A DNA stretch of 64,000 nt from Epithemia pelagica (lineage: Eukaryota; Bacillariophyta; Bacillariophyceae; Surirellales; Surirellaceae): contig OX337236.1 of NCBI GenBank assembly GCA_946965045.2, positions 1,922,001-1,986,000 of the forward strand, written 5' to 3'. Positions 18,677 through 27,456 of the stretch are shown here, piece after piece; position 1 is the first letter of the stretch; every line of letters begins with the position of its first letter. The notes under the pieces are model-generated. The model was given only the letters and a program-made list of their open reading frames with translations, did not search any database and was not told where the DNA came from. The position numbers were made by a program, and so were the translations under genes.

Positions 18677-21414
18677 TACAAGAGTGGCCGGATCGAAACC
18701 AACAACGGAGCATGAGTGGGTTTCCCACCAGCTATTACCACATGAGCCAAGAGACGACGCTGGTCCAGAGATTGGTGTGGACTCGTGGCAAATTCGCAAA
18801 CTTGCACCAAGGTTTGATCGGTCGGTGCCCGACGGAGTGCGTCGAGGAATCGAGCGGCACCCACCACGGCCATTCCATGACCACGGCCTCGCGACGGGGA
18901 AACGACACTGGCCGTCACAAACCCCATGGGGGATTCGGGGGAACCGGATTCGAGTGCATGGCTGTTGTCGTGGCCATCCTTGTGGTTGGCAGTGTTGCTG
19001 GGTGCTGATGTTAAATACGGAATCAAGCGACTGCCTGGAATCAATGTGCCCTTGCCCTGTTCGATTCGAACCTGCACCATGACCAGGGCCGGTAAGGATA
19101 AGGATTGTCGTAGGGAAAGACATGTTTGTTGGAAAGTTTGGCATTCTCGTTGGGACGGAGGGGGAACACGACGAAAATCGGTAGGATTGAGAGTCGGACG
19201 ACGACGTCGTCGTTGTCGTCCAGGAGGATGCGTCAGTGTGGGTGACGGGTCTTGGACGACGGGACTTGTTGTCCTTGCTGCCTTCATCAAGTCCAAGAGG
19301 GGTTGGCCGTAGATGCCTCGCATCATCACCACTGCTGTCGTGGCAACCGAGGATGGGATCAAGACATTCCAGGATGGAATTGGAACCATGGGTGGACGGT
19401 TTTTCTTGTGGATCCGTCCCAACCCACCTTCCAAGTATCGTCGAAGGATGGACCACTCTTGTGTTGCAGTTTGATTGCGAGTATCACTGTTGCATAAAGG
19501 CTCGTCGAAAGATTGGGTGCAGGTCGTCGTTGCGGTGTTCCAGTACTGTTGCCCCGCTTCCGTCTCTGGATAATCACGAGGGAACATGGCACGAGGAGGA
19601 TCGCATTCCAAACACCATTGAGCTTCTTCCGCCAATCCAATGGGACAGGCTCCTCCCTGCACAACCAAGGACAACCACAACTGCGAGGCAAAGCGAGGAC
19701 GACAGAGAATGGTCAAGGCGGCCTGACTTGACACGGTCCCAACAAAAGAAAAAGACGCGTCGTTGGTGGTGTTTGTCCTTGGCGGATGGTTGTTGTTGGA
19801 CGACACGAGGATACCAATCGTTTCCTTGTCCCGCTGGCCCACATTCACATGCTCAAGAAGCGTCAGGCCGTTTTGTAGAGTCCAGGAACCCCCACCACCA
19901 TTACTTCTACTACTACTACTGGTTGTGGGGTCCGGAGGAGACTTGTTGCTGCATTCGACTGGATCAAGATGCGTGTTAGTTCCCCGCATCATGGCTCGTT
20001 GTGAGTCATGGGACAAGGACGACAACACCACGGCACGTCGGACACAGGATTCGGCCATGGCTCCACGCAGGACAAAGGCGGCCACTCCTCCCGAAACACA
20101 GTTTACAGACTCGATTCGGGCCATGCCGTCCTTGCCCAAGTCGTCGTTGTCGTTTCGAGGACTGGCCGCCGCCAAAAGTTGTTGGAGGCATTGAACACAC
20201 GTGGACACAATGGAGGGATGGACAAACAAATAAACGTAATAACAGCAGTTGTTTGGTGGTGGTTGGACGGTTGTACCAGGCGTCTCATGGTGGAGCCACA
20301 AGGGAGGTGCCTGGGAAACGAGCCATTCGACAGGTCCAATGGCATTCCCCGGTGCTTGATCTACAGCATGAAACATGCCATGACCCATTTCGGAGTGTCT
20401 GCCGTCGTCGTTTTCGTGTTTTAGGGAGCCAAAATTGGGAATGACACGTTGCAAGGGATTCCGCAAAGAGTTGTTGGTAGTAGAAGTAGTAGTCGAGGGC
20501 ACTGTCAGGAGACATTGAATGGGTTGCATCCGGTACGAGACATCTTGAATGAGACATTTGGTCGCCGTTGTGGGCGATGCTTCTTCTTCTTCGTCGTCGT
20601 CGTCATTGTCGTCGCCATTCTCATTTTCTGGAGTGGATCGAAGGAATCTCAAGGCGGCTTGTGCACCTCGATTGGTATGCAGGAGGGGAACCTTCCATCC
20701 CCACAAGCGTTGCATGTGAAATCGTTTGGCATGCCACAAATGAGTGGGAATCCAAAAACAACCGGTGGTATTTGCAATCGTCGGAGTCGCAGTGTGTGTC
20801 GTACTCGCAGTGTCACAATTGGAACCTTGCAGGAGAAATTGGAAAAACGATTCGGCATTTTGCCACGGTTGTTCATGGTGGGATCGTAACCACGAACGAT
20901 GGAATCGTTGGGATCGACGACTCGAGTGGCGAGGTGATGGTGGTGTCGAGTCGTCGTTGATCTCCTCTGGTCGTGTGTTTAAATCCTTTAACGTCATGAT
21001 TGCATCGTCATGGTCCGGATTATTCTTATTAGTAGTAGTAGTATTGCCTGGTCCTTGAGGATATCGATGTCGTCGTCTCCCATTGGGAACATGACTGGTC
21101 GTCCGTCGTCGCAAATGTCGCGCCGACGTTTGACACCCACGACTTTGATAGGCCTGTCCATCCAGAGGCATCAAGAGAGGAGGAAGCTTGACGCTACCGT
21201 CTTGTTGTCGTCGTGGTGTTGTTGTTGTTGTGGAGGATTGGACGACAACGTACTGTTGATAGAGGGCTTGCACTTCGGGAAATCGACTCGTGGCAAAGGA
21301 GGAAGCCAACAGAGAGGCGGTTGTATCGCAAAAGGATGGAGTCTCTGGTTGCGACCGTCGCCGTTTCCGATTCCTTTTCTTCTTGTTGTTTGATGCGGTT
21401 GTTGTTCCCTCCAT
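18676..21414 (-). CDS. POP1: Ribonuclease P/MRP protein subunit POP1
   Basis: 912 residues from the ATG at 21,414 (MEGTTTASNNKKKRNRKRRR, a basic nuclear-type start). The POP1 N-terminal domain is recognisable: an Arg-rich RR..SH segment near residue 100, then CFWIPTHLWHAKRFHMQRLW with the family's HAKRFHM motif. A Ser/Asp-rich low-complexity insert follows. The POPLD domain appears as ACPIGLAEEAQWCLECDPP and FPRDYPETEAGQQYW, about residues 580-630. POP1 is the largest protein of RNase P and RNase MRP and helps hold the catalytic RNA that matures tRNA 5' ends and pre-rRNA in the nucleus. Its stop codon lies exactly at the junction with the Crinkler header repeat. It is transcribed away from the glutamine synthetase gene. 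Confidence 0.9.
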   Translation of the reverse strand: MEGTTTASNNKKKRNRKRRRSQPETPSFCDTTASLLASSFATSRFPEVQALYQQYVVVQSSTTTTTPRRQQDGSVKLPPLLMPLDGQAYQSRGCQTSARHLRRRTTSHVPNGRRRHRYPQGPGNTTTTNKNNPDHDDAIMTLKDLNTRPEEINDDSTPPSPRHSSRRSQRFHRSWLRSHHEQPWQNAESFFQFLLQGSNCDTASTTHTATPTIANTTGCFWIPTHLWHAKRFHMQRLWGWKVPLLHTNRGAQAALRFLRSTPENENGDDNDDDDEEEEASPTTATKCLIQDVSYRMQPIQCLLTVPSTTTSTTNNSLRNPLQRVIPNFGSLKHENDDGRHSEMGHGMFHAVDQAPGNAIGPVEWLVSQAPPLWLHHETPGTTVQPPPNNCCYYVYLFVHPSIVSTCVQCLQQLLAAASPRNDNDDLGKDGMARIESVNCVSGGVAAFVLRGAMAESCVRRAVVLSSLSHDSQRAMMRGTNTHLDPVECSNKSPPDPTTSSSSRSNGGGGSWTLQNGLTLLEHVNVGQRDKETIGILVSSNNNHPPRTNTTNDASFSFVGTVSSQAALTILCRPRFASQLWLSLVVQGGACPIGLAEEAQWCLECDPPRAMFPRDYPETEAGQQYWNTATTTCTQSFDEPLCNSDTRNQTATQEWSILRRYLEGGLGRIHKKNRPPMVPIPSWNVLIPSSVATTAVVMMRGIYGQPLLDLMKAARTTSPVVQDPSPTLTHPPGRQRRRRRPTLNPTDFRRVPPPSQRECQTFQQTCLSLRQSLSLPALVMVQVRIEQGKGTLIPGSRLIPYLTSAPSNTANHKDGHDNSHALESGSPESPMGFVTASVVSPSRGRGHGMAVVGAARFLDALRRAPTDQTLVQVCEFATSPHQSLDQRRLLAHVVIAGGKPTHAPLLVSIRPLL
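18677..19688. repeat. POP1 3' segment duplicated at 13,254-14,277
   Basis: The last 1 kb of POP1 occurs twice, here in the intact gene and at 13,254-14,277. In both places it is directly joined to a Crinkler header copy, so POP1 3' end plus header plus header-proximal coding sequence (about 2 kb) moved as one block. Confidence 0.9.
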
Positions 21415-21940
21415 ATCAGGTGGACATGTGATGTTGTATATGGTTGATGGTTCTTGAGATTCTCACGGTTGTGATAGGGTCTGTGGTGACAGGATCTTTG
21501 GAGGGAAGCTTGCTGGGGATCTTTCCTTCGAAACGACGTTATGCTACTGAAAGGCGACCCAAAGAAACCGTTGAAGTAGGCACGGCACGCTCCGCGTATG
21601 GCGATCTTCCACGTGGTCGCTTCAAACCCGCTTCACCGCAACAAAGAACATTGTGACACGCACTGTGACATGGATCCTCCGGACCAATTCGCGCTCCTCC
21701 GGAATGAGTGGCGCGCTCCGGAAGATCCAATATTGTCTGTCCATCGACCGTCCATCAACACGATCCACTGGGACCCAAACTGTACCATGCGTACGTGTTC
21801 CAGAGTGGTGGTTGCAGTTGCATTCTCTCGTGGTTGCTTCTACCGAGCGAGAAGATCCACGACGACGACAACGAGACACCTTCCTCTCTCCCATATCTTT
21901 GTTCAGTTTGGACTTTAACGATTGTGTGGAATATATCAAG
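21415..21940. promoter_or_regulatory. Divergent intergenic region between POP1 and GSIII
   Basis: 526 bp separating the start codons of POP1 (minus) and the glutamine synthetase (plus). No gene is supported; frames on both strands lack recognisable content. It should contain both promoters and 5' UTRs. I could not identify defined elements. Confidence 0.5.
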
Positions 21941-24310
21941 ATGCTTTCGAATGTGGGACGATTGTTGAGCCGTCGAACGGCGGCCACCTTTTCTTCGGCA
22001 ACTCGGTCGACGGCCGTTCGTGCCATGTCCACGAATTTGTCCGGCTTTGAGGACTTTGGCAAGACGGTCTTTGCCGGAAGCGTCGCCGACGAGTACTTGA
22101 CCAAGTATGGAGAAAGCAAGGCCTTGTTGGACGACCCGAACTGGGTCAATACGCATTCCGATATCGTTGCCAATGCCGTCTTTGATTGGTAAGTGGCCGT
22201 GAACGCTCTTTCTTGGTTGTGTCAAGGGGCTGTCTTGTTGGGTGATTCCTCCATGCGGTAGCCGTTGTAGAGGATCCATCGATCACGTGTTTCGTCGACC
22301 ATGTCTCGTCTCTGTGGAAGGATTGGAAGGATCTCGTTTACTAACTGATATTTGCTTCTGTGTTTGTCATCTGCATGGAATGAATACAGGGCCATTGACC
22401 AACAAGCTCATGTGTACTGCCATTGGTTCCAGCCCCTCGGTAGTTCGGGTGTCCGTCACGGTCAATCCGGTCAAGTGCACAACATGATGATCAAGTTCAA
22501 TTCTTCCATGGAAGTCGTCCAGGATTTCAAGGGCAAGACCTTGGTCAAGGGAGAAACCGATGGATCTTCCTACCCCAATGGCGGTCTTCGTGGAACCCAC
22601 GAGGCCGGTGGTTACTTGGCCATTGACACGTCGTCGCCCATTTTCATTCGGGGCGATACCATGTTCATCCCCTCCGTCTTTGTCTCCTACTACGGTGCCG
22701 CCCTCGACGAGAAGACTCCCCTCTTGCGTGCCAACGCCGCCATTGACAAGCACGGAACCCGCCTCTTGAACACACTCGGTTTGGATACCAGTTCGGGCAT
22801 TGTCACCAACATTGGATTGGAACAAGAAATCTTTTTGATTCCCCGGGAAGAATTCTACCGTCGTCCCGATTTGCAATTGGTCGGCCGTACCTTGACGGGC
22901 AAGAACGCCCCCCGTGGCCAAGAAATGTGCGACCATTACATGGCCCCCCTCTCCTCCTCCACCGCTGCCTTGGCCTGCATGCAAGAAATTCAAGACGAAT
23001 GCTGGCGCATGGGCATTCCCCTCAAAACGCGTCATCGCGAAGTCGCACCCAATCAATTCGAATTTGCCCCCCTCTATGGAACCAACACGACGCAAATTGA
23101 CCAAAACTTGATGGTCATGCAAATCATTGAAGAAGTTTCGGCCAAGCATGGATTGGCGGCCCTCCTCCAAGAAAAGCCCTTTAATGACATTAACGGATCC
23201 GGCAAGCACAACAACTGGTCCATTGCCACCCGCGATGGCGTCAATCTTTTGGACCCCGATGCCTTGATGGAAGCCACGGGCAACGAAACCGCCTTCCCCG
23301 TGGTCATGGCGGCCGTTGTTGCTGCCGTGGACGAACACGGAGATTTGATGCGCATGGCCATTTCGTCGCCTGGCAATGATTTCCGTTTGGGAGCCTGCGA
23401 AGCCCCGCCCGCCATTATTTCCACCTACCTCGGTCAAGACATGACCAACTATTTGGAAGCCTTTATGAATGGATCCAAGGCCAAGTATCAGCCCGAGCGC
23501 AAGACGTTGGATTTGGGGACCCGCGAAGTCGTTCCCTTCCAAGTGCCCGCCGAAGACCGCAACCGTACCTCCCCCTTCCCCTATGGAGGTGGCCGCTTTG
23601 AATTCCGTGCCGTCGGATCGTCCCAAAATGTGTCGATTGTCAATACCGTCTTGAATGCCATTACAGCCTCCAAGTTTGCCGAATTTGCCGACCGTATCGA
23701 AGCCGGAGAAGATGCGACCGATGTCGCCCGTGAAGCCCTCAAGAAGCACTGGAAGGTCATTTTCAATGGCAACAACTACGACGAAGCCATGCAACAAGAA
23801 CTCACCGACAAGGGTGTCTGGCGTATTGATTCCGGTGTCGAAGCCATTGCCCAACTCACCTCGGACAAGAATGTCGCCTTGTTTGACAGCATGGGTGTCC
23901 TCTCCAAGGAAGAATGCGAAAGTCGCCAAGATATCCTCCATGACCACTACTCTGGATTGGTCGAAATGGAAGCCTTGACCTTGGTTGATATGTTGAACCA
24001 CCACGTCATTCCTTCCGTCAAGGAGGCTGGTGTCGGTCCCTTGGCCGAATTGGAAAGTCAAGTCACGGTCCTCAAGGACGCGGTCGCCGCCATGCACGCT
24101 GCCGACAGTTCCTACGACAAGGCCAAGTTGGCCCGTGTCCTTCGTTTGGAAACCATGGTGGACATGCGAGAAGCCATTGATGCCGCCGAAGCCGTCGTCC
24201 CCGCCGATAAGTGGAGTTTGGCCACCTACAAGGAATTGCTCTTTTTGGACAGTCATACGGCCGTTGGAGAAGGTTCGGAACCCCAGTACTTTGGTGAAGA
24301 GTACCAGTAA
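21941..24310 (+). CDS. GSIII (glnN-like): Glutamine synthetase type III, mitochondrial-type presequence
   Basis: Two exons, 21,941-22,188 and 22,390-24,310, giving 722 residues, the usual GSIII length. The start MLSNVGRLLSRRTAA is Arg/Ser/Ala-rich with no acidic residues, like a mitochondrial presequence. Diagnostic motifs: AHVYCHWFQPLG, the GSIII-specific KHGTRLLNTLG region, GLEQEIFLI (metal-binding Glu), REVAPNQFEFAPL, FNDINGSGKHNNWSI (ATP and glutamate binding) and FRLGACEAPPAI. It catalyses ATP-dependent assembly of glutamine from glutamate and ammonium. Diatoms use a plastid GSII and this type III enzyme, which recaptures ammonium outside the plastid. Codon use is strongly biased towards C-ending codons, which suggests high expression. 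A 629-codon frame on the opposite strand is a by-product of that bias. Confidence 0.97.
22189..22389 (+). other. GT-AG intron in the GSIII gene
   Basis: 201 bp, donor GTAAGTGG and acceptor AATACAG. It splits the Trp codon (TG|G) in VFDW-AIDQQAHVY. Splicing restores the GSIII N-terminal alignment, and the intron itself contains in-frame stops. Confidence 0.92.
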
Positions 24311-24759
24311 ATGAACGAACGAACGAACGATGGACCAGGAATGTTTTGCCGCCTTTTGATTTGAGAAACACAGAAATTTCAGAGTAACTATTGTTTAGCG
24401 ATTGGAGCCGTTTTTTGTGCGAGTGCTATTTTATGCGTTACCTTTTGTTCAGAGTAGGAGTAGAAGCAAGGTCAACCCAAAGGAACGGGGGACGTTCGAA
24501 CGTTAGACAGATGATTTCTTCTGTCAAACTATGGATACAATATGGTGAAACAAAGGAAAAGACGGATATTTGTACAATCTACCTAATCATGTTCTACGAG
24601 TAACAACGTGAATACTTGGTCGTGTCTGTTCTCGGTTCTCGGTCCCCGTCAATGGAGGAGCAAAACAAAATTGTTTTGGAACACAACTGTTCAAGTAGTT
24701 CCTCGACATGGCTATTTTGTGCCAAAGCTATCCTTGGAGTTCTACCACTCGAATGTTCT
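24311..24759. other. Convergent 3' intergenic region GSIII / S1 protein
   Basis: 449 bp between the GSIII stop and the S1-protein stop on the opposite strand. A short GAAC tandem run follows the GSIII stop at 24,313-24,328. It presumably holds both 3' UTRs. No gene is seen. Confidence 0.55.
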
Positions 24760-27195
24760 TCAGGGTGAAATCTTGTCCAAGACTTGAAGGGCCAATTGTC
24801 CACGTGACTCATCAATACCATTGAGACGTACCAATACCGAGTCCCCTTGTTGCAACTCCCACGAATGATCAGCCGGAAGCGTGGCAATGCCAACGGGCAA
24901 CGGTTGGTGGCTCGGACTGTCGTCGTCGTCGTCACTGTTGCTTTCACAAGCCATTGGTTGTACATAGAGCCAGTCGCCTGTATGGGAGAGCGCCTTGACA
25001 ATGCCATTCATTTCTTGCCCTTGCAGGTCCTGGATACGTTTCAAGCCTCCCACTTGCTTTTTGAGACGGGCTAGCTTTTTGTTGGATTCGGTTTCCCGTT
25101 TCACGTCACGTGCTTTTCGTCCCTGTCCTTGTGAACTCAACGTCAAGTGGAGTTGACTGGATTGTTTCGATACCGATTTGACGTATACTTGCAATTCATC
25201 ACCCATGTGCAATCGTTTCGTCCGTCTCTGCCGTTGGTGCTGATGATGACGACCACCACCATGACCAGACGGCGCATCTTCTTGTTTGATGCGTTCTTGT
25301 TTGGAAAGCACCACTGGGCCATCAAAGTCAACATCATTTTCCTCGTCTATTCGTGGCGAATCGTCAACGCTAATCATGTCCTTCATTTCAGCTGCAATCC
25401 CACCTTCTTCTTCATCTTTGAACACGAGTGATCCATCTTCTCCAATCTCAAACAAATGAGTAATGTCTTCCGTTTCTTCCACTTCCTCGTCGTCATCATC
25501 CTCAGTCTCGTCTTCCGTGACAGACAAGACATGTTCCCACAAGGCTTCTTCATCTTTGTCGTCGTCGTCGTCTTGCTCCATTTCCATTTTCGGTTGGTCT
25601 TGTTCTTCGTCGTCGTTTGTGCGAGTATCTTGAAATCGCAACAATCCCAAGACCGGAATCATGTCGTCGTCGTTGTCATTATTGCTGGGAGCCCGACCAA
25701 TGGAACAATCGACCAGTGCTCCTCCCTTGACAAATCCCACCACGGTTCCCGGAATCGGTCCATCCCCCATGTGCAAACTGGCCAGTGGTACCGTCGGGAC
25801 ATGGACATTGCCGGGAAGGGGTGGCAAGGGAGGCGTTTGTTTCGATGTCGTTTTGGGATTGCGACGTCTGGTCGTTGCACTAGTGCTGGGTGCCAATCGT
25901 TCAAAAACACGACGAGGACTGGGTGTCAAGGACAAGGTGAGAAAGGGTGCACCGGCATCGCCGTGAGGATCGTAATCCAAGACAATCGCGGAATACAAGG
26001 TACCGGGTGCGACCGTCGTTTCGACCGATTCACCATCCTTGGGAGTGACCCGCAAGGCGGCCGACAATGGTTGCAATTGATAAAAGTTGGGCGTCGTCGT
26101 CGGGGATGGACCGTCTTTATCTTCCGAAGAGGTGGATGATACAGGCGTCGATGAAATGGTTTTGGCGGCTGGATTCTTGTTGCGTACCAATCCAGTATGC
26201 CACAAGGTATCCTCCGGACCCCGGTCTTTTGGGGCTTCGTCCTGAGCATTGTCGTCGTCATCCTGCTGTTGGGCGTAGGTATCTTGAAATTGCAACACGG
26301 CAGCTTGATTGGCTCGTTTTTGAGCTCGCAATCGTGAGAGAGGTGCCGACATCCAATAGTCACTGGAATCTTCTCCTCCTCCTTCGACTCCATGTGGTTG
26401 TTGGTTTTGTTTGGTCAATATTTGAACACCATAAGATTCTTGAATGTGGGGTGGAAACAAGTCCAACAGGAATTCCGTGGCCGTGTCAAAGCCCAATAAC
26501 GTGGCATGATGATACAAACTCCCCTTGAGATGGGATCGATACCGTTGGGTAATTTCCGCAAACGACAATTGAATGCCACTGGTTTTGGAATTGGTTCGGG
26601 ATTGACCAAACTTTTGCAACAAGTACAAGACATTCCATCGCACCGTACTAATGCGATCGACCGACAAGATACTACAGGGCACCAAGAGGGGCGATCCACT
26701 CCGACGTCGTTTTTTCCATGCCTTGCGGGCCAATTGCACATTGCCCACTTGAATATGCACGACCGTACCCGGTGTCATGGCAGCGTATTGAATGCTGGCG
26801 GAGGATGATGTAGGTGACAGAACCGCCGCCGCCGCCGCCGCATGGGGGAGGGGTGGTTCGTTGCTGTTCTCTGGTTGTGGCGTTTCCACCCCCAGGTCCT
26901 CCTCGTCCAAATCACGCAAAAAGTCATTGTAGGCTTGCGACATGGCCAATTCCATTTCTTCATCGTCCTGGTCTTGGGCGAGGGAACTGTCTTCTTTGGA
27001 GGAAGAGGATGAAGAAAGTTGGGTGGAGGAGTAGGACCTTGTGGAGAGAGCTGGATTGGACGACAAGGACAACGACGACGATGCCTTCTTCGTCGAGACA
27101 GAATGATGAGGACGTAGGGAACGTTCCAGTGGAGCAAGTAGCCAGGCATGCGATGCCCGGAAGAGCAACAAGACAAGGATAGCTGGCTTTTCCAT
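24760..27195 (-). CDS. Plastid-targeted S1-like RNA-binding-domain protein
   Basis: 811 residues. The start MEKPAILVLLLFRASHAW is a signal peptide with a small-residue cleavage site followed by an aromatic residue, then a Ser-rich basic stretch. This is the bipartite plastid presequence of stramenopiles (ASAFAP-like). At least two, possibly three, S1/OB-like segments: GTVVGFVKGGALVDCSIG (about 475-490), HMGDELQVYVKSVS...LHLTLS (about 665-690) and EMNGIVKALSHTGDWLYVQP...GDSVLVRLNGIDESRGQLALQVL at the end. Acidic low-complexity runs of Asp/Glu sit between them. S1 domains bind RNA, as in ribosomal protein S1 and plastid translation or RNA-processing factors; the exact role is inference. It is transcribed divergently from another plastid-type gene 261 bp away. 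Confidence 0.75.
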   Translation of the reverse strand: MEKPAILVLLLFRASHAWLLAPLERSLRPHHSVSTKKASSSLSLSSNPALSTRSYSSTQLSSSSSSKEDSSLAQDQDDEEMELAMSQAYNDFLRDLDEEDLGVETPQPENSNEPPLPHAAAAAAVLSPTSSSASIQYAAMTPGTVVHIQVGNVQLARKAWKKRRRSGSPLLVPCSILSVDRISTVRWNVLYLLQKFGQSRTNSKTSGIQLSFAEITQRYRSHLKGSLYHHATLLGFDTATEFLLDLFPPHIQESYGVQILTKQNQQPHGVEGGGEDSSDYWMSAPLSRLRAQKRANQAAVLQFQDTYAQQQDDDDNAQDEAPKDRGPEDTLWHTGLVRNKNPAAKTISSTPVSSTSSEDKDGPSPTTTPNFYQLQPLSAALRVTPKDGESVETTVAPGTLYSAIVLDYDPHGDAGAPFLTLSLTPSPRRVFERLAPSTSATTRRRNPKTTSKQTPPLPPLPGNVHVPTVPLASLHMGDGPIPGTVVGFVKGGALVDCSIGRAPSNNDNDDDMIPVLGLLRFQDTRTNDDEEQDQPKMEMEQDDDDDKDEEALWEHVLSVTEDETEDDDDEEVEETEDITHLFEIGEDGSLVFKDEEEGGIAAEMKDMISVDDSPRIDEENDVDFDGPVVLSKQERIKQEDAPSGHGGGRHHQHQRQRRTKRLHMGDELQVYVKSVSKQSSQLHLTLSSQGQGRKARDVKRETESNKKLARLKKQVGGLKRIQDLQGQEMNGIVKALSHTGDWLYVQPMACESNSDDDDDSPSHQPLPVGIATLPADHSWELQQGDSVLVRLNGIDESRGQLALQVLDKISP

Positions 27196-27456
27196 TATAT
27201 CAAGAGATGGACACCAAGGATGAAGTCCTCTTGATATAGAATATACAGAAGTGATGTGGGCTGATGCTGATGGCGAGTGATGGTAGGATTCTGAAAAAAA
27301 CAGGTGGTGGTTCGATGAATGGTCGATGGATCGCGTCGCATTTGAGTCGCGTACGGGAGAGGATCAGACGGCGCGACCAAAGTCGCACAAAAGGTGACGT
27401 CATGGAAGAACGAATGAGTGTGGCACATTAGAGAAGATCGTGAGCTCTTCACGACC
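27196..27456. promoter_or_regulatory. Shared divergent promoter region of two plastid-protein genes
   Basis: 261 bp between the start codons of the S1-like protein (minus) and the unknown plastid protein (plus). Such a short space suggests a bidirectional promoter. No TATA box or other element can be assigned with confidence. Confidence 0.5.

Noticed and set aside
22367-24256. 629-codon open frame antisense to glutamine synthetase
   Set aside because: It is a by-product of strong codon bias in the GSIII gene; the translated text has no domain and is Gly/Val-rich as expected for such shadows.
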